Below are positions 1 to 5,113 of a stretch of DNA of 5,184 nt, piece after piece; within the stretch, counting starts at the first letter, position 1, and every line of letters starts with the position of its first letter. This stretch comes from Pseudomonadota bacterium. GTDB lineage: Bacteria > Pseudomonadota > Alphaproteobacteria > Sphingomonadales > Sphingomonadaceae. The stretch covers positions 1-5,184 of the forward strand of contig JAEXAW010000035.1 of assembly GCA_023458055.1 (NCBI GenBank), in the 5' to 3' direction. The notes below the pieces were generated by a model that made no database searches, had not been told where the DNA came from, and saw nothing but the letters and a program-made list of their open reading frames with translations. A program made the translations under genes and the position numbers.

Positions 1-1
1 C

Positions 2-517
2 CTCGACGCGGCCGGCGCGCGTCGTCATTTCCTCCCACTCGTTGATCCATGAGAATTGCCGGCGACGCCAATGCGGGCCGTTGCGGATGGTGGTGGCGAT
101 GACGGTCGATTGCAGCCGCGCCAGCGCAGCCTTGAGCAATAGATATTGCCGGTTGCCGGTCGGTCGGCCGATGGCGCGCAACAGATGGTAGGGTGTGAAC
201 CGGACGAAGCGCGAAGTCCTGAGGCCGTCATTCTCGGCCGCGACAATCTGCGAGGCCGCCCATATCAGCACATCGGCGTCCCAAATGGTCGCCATGCCAT
301 GCTCGGGCATCCCGAACACCTGCACCTCTATGTCGGCGGCCTTGTAAAGAATCGGCTTGGTGCGCGGGGTCTTCGCCAGCGAGAAGAACGGCCGTTCCAT
401 CAAGTCGCGCTGGTCGCGCGGCGGCGCGTCGCCGGTTGCGACCACGAAGGGGTCTAGGCGGCTACGCTCGCTGTCCTCGGTCGGCTGTGCGGGATCGTGG
501 TCGTCCTCGCGCAGCAT
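2..517 (-). CDS. repA: Replication initiator protein RepA (RPA family), C-terminus outside window
   Basis: This frame is open for 172 codons from ATG at 517-515 to the left edge with no stop, so the C-terminal part is missing. It resembles the replication initiator protein A (RPA) family of broad-host-range plasmids and ICEs. After an acidic, probably disordered stretch (residues 1-38), the typical start of the conserved domain, MERPFFSLAKT, is at 40-50. GMATIWDADVLIWAASQ (74-90) and LLKAALARLQSTVI (127-140) follow, the latter a helix of the winged-helix DNA-binding region. The family binds origin DNA and starts replication; in an ICE it could support replication of the excised circle. Its ATG directly follows the TAG of the gene upstream and no strong ribosome site precedes it (only GGGGCGA), so coupled translation is likely. 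Family call is firm; the role in this element is inferred. Confidence 0.88.
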   Translation of the reverse strand, partial: MLREDDHDPAQPTEDSERSRLDPFVVATGDAPPRDQRDLMERPFFSLAKTPRTKPILYKAADIEVQVFGMPEHGMATIWDADVLIWAASQIVAAENDGLRTSRFVRFTPYHLLRAIGRPTGNRQYLLLKAALARLQSTVIATTIRNGPHWRRRQFSWINEWEEMTTRAGRVE

Positions 518-787
518 CTAGCAGTCGCCCCGTTCTTCGGGCGTAAGCGGACGCGCGGGAAAGACGGTGCCGGCGGTCTTGTCGCGGGTGGATTTGCGCT
601 CGCCCGCCGCGCTCCAGTCTTCCAGATCGCGGACGGTGTAGAGGACGCGACCGCCGACTTTGCGATAGGTCGGCCCGGTGCCATAGGTGCGATGCTTCTC
701 AAGGGTGCGGATGGATATGCCGAGGAAGCGCGCGGCTTCCTTGGTGCGCAACAGGCGCGGCGGCAGGCCCGCAAGTGGGTTGGGCAT
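518..787 (-). CDS. rdfS: RdfS/AlpA-like winged-helix excisionase (recombination directionality factor)
   Basis: An 89-residue protein with a MerR/AlpA-type (HTH_17) DNA-binding fold. The helix-turn-helix covers residues 14-33 (RTKEAARFLGISIRTLEK), and the wing covers 41-58, with YRKVGGRVLYTVRDLEDW. The C-terminal 30 residues are polar and look flexible. Small proteins of this kind in ICEs act as recombination directionality factors: they bend DNA at the attachment site so that the integrase excises the element. Some also act as transcription regulators. The start is well supported: GGAGG lies six bases before the ATG, within GGAGGTGA (791-798). Its stop abuts the repA start, suggesting one operon. 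With the FseA-like and QseM-like genes alongside, RdfS is the most likely identity by analogy with ICEMlSymR7A. A plain AlpA-type regulator of repA is the alternative. No integrase or att site is in the window. Confidence 0.72.
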   Translation of the reverse strand: MPNPLAGLPPRLLRTKEAARFLGISIRTLEKHRTYGTGPTYRKVGGRVLYTVRDLEDWSAAGERKSTRDKTAGTVFPARPLTPEERGDC

Positions 788-1008
788 GGATCACCTCCAG
801 TCGGGATTGGGCTGCCGGGGGCGGCAGCGGACTGTGGCGAACCATGGCGAGGGATCGGCGGCGCGTAGCGTGCCGCATTTGCGCCTATGCGCTGGCGGCA
901 CCCCCTTCGGGGCGGTGCGCGGCCAATAGATGAGGGATTTCAGCGGCTCATTGCCTGCTGCGCCGAAAAGCCAGAGACATTCCCACGCGGTTCGGTTAAG
1001 AATCGCAG
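788..1008. other. Non-coding leader of the rdfS side, with one hairpin
   Basis: No credible gene lies here. A hairpin at 898-918 pairs GCACC with GGTGC (898-902 with 914-918) around a C-run/G-run inner stem; neither strand has a following T-run, so it does not look like an intrinsic terminator. The rdfS promoter must lie here or further right, but no good -35/-10 pair is visible on the minus strand. That fits a promoter that depends on an activator. Confidence 0.45.
974..1002 (+). promoter_or_regulatory. Possible promoter for the structured leader and qseM
   Basis: GAGACA (974-979, four of six matches to the -35 consensus) is separated by exactly 17 bases from TAAGAA (997-1002, a weak -10). 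Transcription would start near 1009, just before the first hairpin of the leader at 1011. The position is attractive, but the elements are weak and other starts are possible. Confidence 0.3.
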
Positions 1009-1242
1009 CGGAGCAGACGCGCTGCTCTGGGGCGTAGTAACCCCTCACGAATGGCCGGTGCCAGCCAGAACGGCACCAACTCCTTGACCTATGGTCGGGG
1101 AGCCTGTGGCGTATACAACAGGCTTTCCGAGCTAAAGGCCATGGGGCCGTTTCGTGACGGTTACTAACTCCCCGATCACCAAGAGTCAGAGAGAATCGTT
1201 TGCGGGGGCGCACCGCAGACAAAGCTCTCTCGGATACGGGGA
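1009..1242 (+). ncRNA. Highly structured 5' leader RNA of qseM (candidate cis-regulatory RNA)
   Basis: Hand folding of the plus strand gives contiguous helices. P0: GAGCAG 1011-1016 with CTGCTC 1022-1027. P1: 1029-1056 with 1145-1173, built of segments GGGG/CCCC, TAGTAACC/GGTTACTA, TCACGAA/TTCGTGA and GGCC/GGCC separated by tiny internal loops. Inside P1 lie P2 (GGTGCC 1057-1062 with GGCACC 1072-1077), P3 (CCTTGACC 1082-1089 with GGTCGGGG 1093-1100, including two G-U pairs) and P4 (AGCCTGT 1101-1107 with ACAGGCT 1118-1124). P5 is AGAGAG/CTCTCT (1188-1193 with 1225-1230) closing an eight-pair stem, 1198-1205 with 1213-1220. The G-U pairs 1084-1098, 1085-1097, 1052-1149 and 1200-1218 pair only in RNA read from the plus strand, the qseM strand. 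One C/A opposition in the loop of P4 would favour the other strand. A DNA function, such as paired operators or an origin, is the alternative. No known RNA family is recognised. Confidence 0.5.
1238..1242 (+). promoter_or_regulatory. Ribosome binding site of qseM
   Basis: GGGGA lies six bases before the ATG at 1249 but directly touches the in-frame ATG at 1243, so 1249 is the more likely start. The flanked form CGGGGA (1237-1242) is a perfect complement of TCCCCG at 1169-1174 in the leader. Confidence 0.5.
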
Positions 1243-1248
1243 ATGACT

Positions 1249-1536
1249 ATGCGGGTTCCCGTCGAACTCGATCCAGATGTGGACGATGAAGCGCCGACCG
1301 GCGACACCATAACCGTCTATGACGAACAACATTACGTCACATATCTGCGTTTGCTGGATGCGAAGGCCGAGGGCGCGGACTGGAAGGAAGTCGCGCGGAT
1401 CGTGCTGCACCGTGATCCGGCCGCTGAGGAACTGCTGACCCGCCGTTGCTGGCAAAGCCATCTCGAACGCGCGCAATGGCTATCGCGTGAAGGCTATCGG
1501 AAGATTCTGGAGCAGGCGGCAGCCAATAGGGCGTGA
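1249..1536 (+). CDS. qseM: Small stand-alone DUF2285 protein, QseM-like anti-activator
   Basis: A 95-residue protein (97 if the ATG at 1243 is used) with an acidic N-terminus and a DUF2285-type helical domain. Visible landmarks are DEAPTGDTITVYDEQH (13-28), TYLRLLDAKAEGADWKEVAR (31-50), and RCWQSHLERAQWLSREGYRK (66-85), which gives the HTH-variant core. In ICEMlSymR7A the small DUF2285 protein QseM binds and blocks both the quorum-sensing activator TraR and FseA, and so holds back excision and transfer. The same length class, fold and a neighbouring FseA-like gene suggest an anti-activator here, acting in the cytoplasm on the FseA-like protein. It is convergent with that gene, with 18 bases between stop codons, and divergent from rdfS. 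The domain call is firm; target and role are inferred. No QseC-type repressor gene is visible beside it. Confidence 0.75.
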   Translation: MRVPVELDPDVDDEAPTGDTITVYDEQHYVTYLRLLDAKAEGADWKEVARIVLHRDPAAEELLTRRCWQSHLERAQWLSREGYRKILEQAAANRA

Positions 1537-1554
1537 GGTCGATGGCCGTGCCCA

Positions 1555-2247
1555 TCAACGCTTGTCGGGCTTGATCGGATAGTGGAGCAGAAGGCGATAG
1601 CCCCCGCGCATCATCTTGATGCCGTGCGCGACCAGGCGGCGGGCTTTGTTCTTGCGCGGATCGCTCTCGAAATCCTCCTTCGTGCCGCGAAAGCCGAGCA
1701 GGACTTCAGCGATGGTGCGATAGCTTTCGCCGCGCAACCGCGCGTCAAGCGCGCGCAGGGTCAAGATATGCCATTGCCGGAGTTGGGCAGGCACGGCTCG
1801 GAAATCAGGACCGGGCGCGCGACCGTTGAGGGACCGCCAAAATCGGCGGGCCGCGTGAGCACGCAGTTCCAGAAACGAATCCATCGGCAACGTGACGGCG
1901 TAGAATGCGGCGGCATCGGGCACGGCATCGGGCAGCCAGAATTGATGCGCGACGCCATCCACCTGCCAGATGCCGTGCCAACCATCGGCGGCGCGGCGCA
2001 AGTCAAGGCCATCGAGATGCGCCAGCGTCAATATTGGTTCGGTATCGCCGTTCTTGTGATCGACCGGCGACAACATCACCGCTTGCGGGTGAAGATTCGG
2101 ATTCCAGATCGGCGATTGCGGGTCATGCTGCGCGTCGGGATCGCACGGGAAATCGCAAGCCCCAGCGATGTGCAAACATTTCGAGGTCACTGCCGGTCGG
2201 TTCCCCGGTCCTAGCGATGGTCTCGAAGTCCTGACGATAATCGTCAT
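1555..2247 (-). CDS. fseA: DUF2285 half of an FseA-like activator (downstream frame, reached by +1 frameshift)
   Basis: The coordinates give the longest ATG-started frame (230 codons), but homology-like sequence begins only near 2145 (Cys35). Codons 1-34 overlap the DUF6499 frame and look like shadow. From there the protein has PILTLAHLDGLDLRRAADGW (71-90), then the DUF2285 core at about 125-223: ELRAHAARRFWRSLNGRAPG, LRALDARLRGESYRTIAEVL and KARRLVAHGIKMMRGGYRLL. DUF2285 is an HTH-like DNA-binding variant. No good ribosome site precedes the 2247 ATG, so translation probably arrives by frameshift from the gene upstream. That would give a 260-residue fusion (64 + 196) spanning 2338-1555. In ICEMlSymR7A such a fusion (FseA) activates rdfS. 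The alternative is an ordinary indel that broke a once-fused gene, or independent initiation at an internal codon. Confidence 0.75.
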   Translation of the reverse strand: MTIIVRTSRPSLGPGNRPAVTSKCLHIAGACDFPCDPDAQHDPQSPIWNPNLHPQAVMLSPVDHKNGDTEPILTLAHLDGLDLRRAADGWHGIWQVDGVAHQFWLPDAVPDAAAFYAVTLPMDSFLELRAHAARRFWRSLNGRAPGPDFRAVPAQLRQWHILTLRALDARLRGESYRTIAEVLLGFRGTKEDFESDPRKNKARRLVAHGIKMMRGGYRLLLHYPIKPDKR

Positions 2248-2338
2248 TCCGGCGCAGGTATTCCCAAGCGAAACCGGCGGCCGGAATTTGCTTCGCGTGT
2301 CTGTATGCCGCCGGCAAACGCCAGTCGATGCTTAGCAT
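2123..2338 (-). CDS. fseA: DUF6499 (transcriptional regulator domain) half of an FseA-like activator
   Basis: A 71-residue frame whose start is fixed by GAGAGGT (2345-2351) six bases before the ATG at 2338-2336. A longer open frame from 2443 adds residues unlike the family and no ribosome site. The sequence IDWRLPAAYRHA (4-15), AAGFAWEYLRRNDDYRQDF (20-38) and FAHRWGLRFP (55-64) is typical of the DUF6499 domain, found at the N-terminus of DUF2285 proteins in proteobacterial ICEs. The last seven codons (VRSRRAA) are probably only read by ribosomes that do not shift. The frame ends inside the DUF2285 frame, an overlap of at least 23 bases after the shift point. Function by family: N-terminal part of the frameshifted excision activator FseA. 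Alone it would be a short product, perhaps non-functional. Confidence 0.75.
   Translation of the reverse strand: MLSIDWRLPAAYRHAKQIPAAGFAWEYLRRNDDYRQDFETIARTGEPTGSDLEMFAHRWGLRFPVRSRRAA
2144..2155 (-). other. Candidate +1 programmed ribosomal frameshift site
   Basis: In the DUF6499 frame the codons read CGA TTT CCC GTG (2155-2144). A +1 shift, either after TTT (TTT to TTC) or after CCC (CCC to CCG), continues as TGC GAT CCC GAC in the DUF2285 frame. Both routes give the same protein, ...RWGLRFP-CDPDAQHDPQ..., which joins the two domains smoothly. Both codons allow re-pairing of the P-site tRNA one base downstream. The zero-frame stop follows 18 bases after CCC-GTG-CGA, at 2125-2123. Confidence 0.65.
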
Positions 2339-2389
2339 GGCGTCACCTCTCAAAGCCGGGGCGCGCGAGGCTGCGCCCGGACAAGAGAG

Positions 2390-2410
2390 ATTCAAGTATC
2401 TATTCAAGTA
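2390..2410. repeat. Two direct copies of ATTCAAGTA, 12-base period
   Basis: ATTCAAGTA occurs at 2390-2398 and 2402-2410. On the minus strand the copies overlap the candidate -10 of fseA, so they could be a site for a regulator binding one face of the helix. They could also be chance in AT-rich DNA. Confidence 0.6.
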
Positions 2411-2425
2411 ATATAAGATGCTCAA
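2397..2425 (-). promoter_or_regulatory. Candidate fseA promoter
   Basis: Minus strand TTGAGC (2425-2420), a 17-base spacer, then TAGATA (2402-2397). A second possibility is TTGATC (2456-2451) with TATCTG (2433-2428), also 17 bases apart. Both lie in the AT-rich stretch at about 2390-2490, the only such stretch between these genes. The match to consensus is moderate. Confidence 0.35.
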
Positions 2426-2432
2426 AGCAGAT

Positions 2433-2459
2433 ATATTGATCATCTAACGCGATCAATAT
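2433..2459. repeat. Perfect 9-base inverted repeat upstream of fseA (candidate operator)
   Basis: ATATTGATC (2433-2441) and GATCAATAT (2451-2459) form a perfect dyad with a nine-base spacer. It lies at roughly -43 to -69 relative to a start near 2390, or across the -35 of the second candidate promoter. Arm length and spacing are longer than a typical LuxR/TraR box, so the binding protein cannot be named. Confidence 0.6.
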
Positions 2460-2534
2460 TGGTTATTTTCTTCTTAACACTATCTCGTTGAGTTTTACAG
2501 TCGTCGCCCGCATGTGCGAGCAAGCGACCGGCCT

Positions 2535-3062
2535 TCATCTGCTGGAAAACACATGGACCTCATCATGTGCGGTCTCTACGGTGAAAAGGTCGCCACTCAT
2601 TTCAGCGTCTCGCGCCATTGCCTGCCAATCGACATAGTAGCGTAGCGCCTCGGGAATCGTGATGCTCTCGGTGGTCAGTTCCTCCATGTAATCGGCGAGA
2701 CTGCCAAACTGACCATGATAGCAGTCCTGCAAGGCGGTTTCGGCTTGGTCCATGTCGCCGATGAACTGCTCCAGCAAGCCCGCGCCGAGTGCGCCATGCT
2801 CTGAGATGAAAGCGCCTATACGCGCCACGGTGTCGATGCCGGCATATTCGCTGATCGTGATGCCCTCGAAGCCTTCAAAGTCGTGGATGGCGTATTCCTC
2901 TGCGTGCGCGATGGGGGACCGTGCCAGCATGGTCACAATCTTATCCCTGATTTGGTCCGCGTCCTGATCCGCGTCGATCCAAGCCCCATGCAGATAGCCG
3001 CTATTGTAGGCGGCAAGGCAGGCCACATAGATGCGGGGGCTGCTCTCGGATATGTTGGTCAT
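2535..3062 (-). CDS. ardA: Antirestriction protein ArdA
   Basis: A 175-residue acidic protein (about 31 Asp/Glu against 8 Lys/Arg) of usual ArdA length. Landmarks are RIYVACLAAYNSGYLHGAW (10-28), AHAEEYAIHDFEGF (52-65), and the C-terminal RYYVDWQAMARDAEMSGD (141-158), which matches the conserved ArdA end. ArdA folds as an elongated dimer that mimics the shape and charge of B-form DNA and occupies the DNA-binding groove of type I restriction-modification enzymes. It shields incoming conjugative DNA in the recipient cell. GAGG lies nine bases before the ATG, a modest ribosome site. The gene reads in the same direction as fseA, with about 195 bases between it and the fseA start. A strong hairpin sits just upstream of its start. 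Family call is firm. Confidence 0.92.
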   Translation of the reverse strand: MTNISESSPRIYVACLAAYNSGYLHGAWIDADQDADQIRDKIVTMLARSPIAHAEEYAIHDFEGFEGITISEYAGIDTVARIGAFISEHGALGAGLLEQFIGDMDQAETALQDCYHGQFGSLADYMEELTTESITIPEALRYYVDWQAMARDAEMSGDLFTVETAHDEVHVFSSR

Positions 3063-3081
3063 GTCTCTGATCCTCGGGTCT

Positions 3082-3117
3082 GAAGGTCAGCGAAGCGGAA
3101 CGCCGCGCCTGACCTTC
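3082..3117. repeat. Hairpin just upstream of ardA
   Basis: GAAGGTCAG (3082-3090) pairs perfectly with CTGACCTTC (3109-3117), with a second stem inside, GCGG (3095-3098) with CCGC (3103-3106). It lies 20-55 bases before the ardA start on the minus strand. It has no T-run. It could be an operator, an mRNA leader hairpin, or part of a single-stranded promoter of the kind that lets leading-region genes be read on transfer. Confidence 0.65.
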
Positions 3118-3538
3118 TGGCCGTCGCCGAGACTGGGGTAGCAACGAGCAAGGGCGACCGGGGTGGAGGGGGATCACCCGGCATGCACAAGCCCCTCGGG
3201 GTGCGGAAGGCTGGGGATGCCGCCCCGGACGGTTCCACTTACCTTGCTGGCGCGAGGGCAAGGCCCTTAGCAAAATTGTTGAGGATCGCGCGGCGGCGGC
3301 CGTGCCGGCCCGGAGGCGAACGCGCTTCCACATTGCGCTGTAGAGAGCCGGAGGGCAGCGAGTGGCAAAGCCACGCCACCACCTTTTCTCCGTCGCAAAC
3401 ATCCTGCAACAGACTGAACAGAAAGGATATTTCAGCGGTTCAAACGGCATCGAGCCAGTTCCGCGCCAATGGGGAGACTTCGGCCCTCCCCAAATCCCAT
3501 CGACAAGGAAGCGTTCCTGCTCCCATTGACCCATAACC

Positions 3539-3558
3539 GAGGAGCTTTCGAGCTCCTC
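3539..3558. repeat. Perfect 8-base-pair hairpin with TTCG loop
   Basis: GAGGAGCT (3539-3546) and AGCTCCTC (3551-3558) enclose TTCG. There is no T-run on either strand, so an intrinsic terminator is not supported. A protein-binding palindrome or an mRNA leader hairpin of the downstream gene would fit. Confidence 0.6.
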
Positions 3559-3645
3559 TGGACACTCCCGGTCAACCCTGAGCGGATTGGATGCCTTCAG
3601 GAGTTTCGCGCTCTGAACCATGGCCGAGCAACCAACAGGCGGATA

Positions 3646-3681
3646 TTGACCTTTTGCTTCAGGGAGTCTCGATGCTATTCT
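3646..3681 (+). promoter_or_regulatory. Possible promoter of the OLD-family gene
   Basis: TTGACC (3646-3651) is a good -35, but the best -10 choices are GATGCT (3671-3676, 19-base spacer) or TATTCT (3676-3681, 24-base spacer). The 19-base spacing recalls MerR-regulated promoters, yet the spacer has no clear dyad, so no regulator is proposed. Confidence 0.28.
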
Positions 3682-3688
3682 AGGACAC

Positions 3689-3696
3689 AGGGGGAG
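3689..3696 (+). promoter_or_regulatory. Ribosome binding site fixing a GTG start
   Basis: AGGGGGAG lies seven bases before GTG at 3704 and decides this start. The nine bases GGGAGTGTC (3692-3700) that include part of it are the exact complement of GACACTCCC at 3561-3569. Confidence 0.6.
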
Positions 3697-3703
3697 TGTC
3701 AAA

Positions 3704-5095
3704 GTGTTCATACATCGCGTCGTTATTCAAAATTACCGCTGCCTAAAAGCAGCGGATGTCATAATGAACGACAATCTAAACGTGATCGTCGGAAACAACG
3801 AATGCGGAAAATCTACGCTTCTTGAAGCCGTTCACCTCGCGTTGTCCGGTCAGCTCAATGGCCGACCGCTTGTGGTGGAGATGCACCCGTATCTGTTCAA
3901 TCTCGACCTTGTACGCAAATACATCGATAGTCTAGCAGCAGGCGAGAAACCACACCCCCCGCACATCCTCCTTGAGGTTTATCTCGCCGACGACCCGAAC
4001 CTGACTAAGCTCAAGGGCGATCACAATTCGCTTAAAATAGACCGCCCCGGCGTATCGCTCAGCATTGAGCTTAATCCATCACATGCCGAAGACTTCATTC
4101 AGTATGTCAGCGATCCCGCAGAAATTCGCACCGTTCCGATTGAATATTATCGTATCGTATGGCGCAACTTTGCAGGCAACGACATTGCCCACTCTCGCGA
4201 CATTCCACTTCACGCGAGCCTCATCGACGCCAGCACGCTCAAGAACAATGCTGCCGCAAGCAGGTATGTCGTGGACATTGTTAAAGAGAGCCTGTCGGCA
4301 CAAGAAAAAGTCGATCTTGCTCTCACTTATCGTCTGATGAAGGACCGCTTTCTGGAGCAGCCCAAGGTCAAAACAATCAATGACGCGCTTGCTCTAAAAA
4401 AAGGGAAGATCAGCGAGAAAACCATATCTGTTTCGCTCGACACGTCGGCCCGTGCGAGTTGGGAGGCAGGGGTAATGCCCCACCTCGACGACATTCCGCT
4501 CACGCTTGTCGGCAAGGGTGAGCAGAACGCCGTCAAGATCAAGCTCGCGATGGAGACGTCCGCCAAGTCCCACATCATCCTGATCGAAGAGGCGGAAAAC
4601 CATCTCTCCTACGCCAGCCTCAACGAGTTGATCGGGCATATTTCCGCGAACGCGGGCACGAGACAGATTTTTATTACGACCCATAGCAGCTTTGTGCTGA
4701 ACAAACTGGGCGTAGAGTCGGTGCTCCTGTTCCAGCGAGGCAGCGGCGTTCGGCTTTCTGATTTAGCAAATACGTCAACACAAGACTATTTCATGAAGCT
4801 GCCGGGCCACGACACGCTGCGTCTTATTCTCGCTAAGCGGTCCATTTTGGTCGAAGGCCCATCCGACGAGCTGATTGTGCAGCGCGGCTACCAAAAAAAG
4901 CACAGAAAGATGCCACTGGAAGATGGAGTCGACGTGATTTCCGTCAACTCCCTCGCCTTTAAACGCTTTCTCGAAATTGCGGTTCTGCTAAAAACCGAGA
5001 CCGATGTCGTGACCGACAATGATGGCAGCGTGGCCGGGCTGCTGGCGAAATATGCTAATGGCTCTGTTGCAAAGATTGGCGGCAGTCAGAGGTAG
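3704..5095 (+). pseudogene. OLD-family ATPase/TOPRIM nuclease truncated by IS6100
   Basis: Starts at GTG. An ABC-type ATPase comes first: Walker A GNNECGKST (30-38), a signature-like LVGKGEQNAVKIK (268-280), Walker B HIILIEEAENHL (290-301), and H-loop IFITTHSSFVL (322-332). A TOPRIM nuclease domain follows, with the conserved glutamate in LVEGPSDE (382-389) and the metal-binding DxD in VVTDNDG (435-441). This order defines OLD (overcoming lysogenization defect) nucleases; GajA of the Gabija phage-defence system and other class 2 proteins, often paired with a UvrD-like helicase, are the nearest relatives I can suggest. Native sequence stops after Asn452. Codons 453-463 and the TAG lie in the IS6100 end, so perhaps 100 or more C-terminal residues, including the rest of TOPRIM, are missing. 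The gene looks less GC-rich than the backbone, in keeping with acquired cargo. Any partner gene would be beyond IS6100. Confidence 0.85.
5060..5073. repeat. IS6100 terminal inverted repeat
   Basis: GGCTCTGTTGCAAA, the 14-base end of IS6100, marks the exact junction with the interrupted OLD-family gene. Confidence 0.92.
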
Positions 5096-5113
5096 GCTGT
5101 CGCTCTGCGCCGA

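Larger units (their letters stand above)
3118..3703. other. Non-coding region between ardA and the OLD-family gene, rich in hairpins
   Basis: The frames open here do not look like proteins: the longest crosses ardA out of frame. Visible structures are overlapping hairpins at 3242-3267, GTGGC-AAA-GCCAC at 3362-3374, TGGGGAG/CTCCCCA at 3470-3492, GAGGAGCT-TTCG-AGCTCCTC at 3539-3558, and TTCA(G)GAG/CTCTGAA at 3596-3617. An ACATCCTGC at 3399-3407 resembles the nick core of IncP-type oriTs. The junction between element backbone and cargo is probably here; no insertion-sequence end or target duplication is recognised. Confidence 0.5.

Noticed and set aside
1035..1166. Inverted repeats of 22 bases enclosing 88 bases, as a MITE-like element
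   Set aside because: No target duplication flanks them, and the pairing continues outward (GGGG/CCCC) and inward with further hairpins, which fits a folded RNA better than transposon ends.
791..1222. 143-codon open frame on the minus strand
   Set aside because: Its composition is random-like, it has no family resemblance, and it runs through the base-paired leader, whose symmetry constrains the sequence at RNA or DNA level instead.
1582..2214. 210-codon plus-strand frame opposite the DUF2285 gene
   Set aside because: It is the mirror of a gene with clear DUF2285 motifs; no ribosome site or recognisable domain.
2339..2443. Longer start for the DUF6499 frame at 2443
   Set aside because: The extra 35 residues are unlike the family, and a good ribosome site precedes the ATG at 2338.
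3539..3558. Intrinsic terminator
   Set aside because: The stem is perfect, but no T-run follows on either strand.
3646..3690. MerR-type metal-responsive promoter
   Set aside because: The 19-base spacer is suggestive, but it lacks the dyad such operators have and no MerR-family regulator or metal gene is nearby.
3001..3711. 236-codon open frame on the minus strand
   Set aside because: It overlaps ardA out of frame, its start precedes the OLD-family gene on the other strand, and its composition (Arg, Pro, Cys rich) is that of a GC-rich shadow with no recognisable motif.
3183..3825. Plus-strand frames of 117 and 118 codons before the OLD-family gene
   Set aside because: They overlap each other or the real gene, have shadow-like composition and lack ribosome sites.
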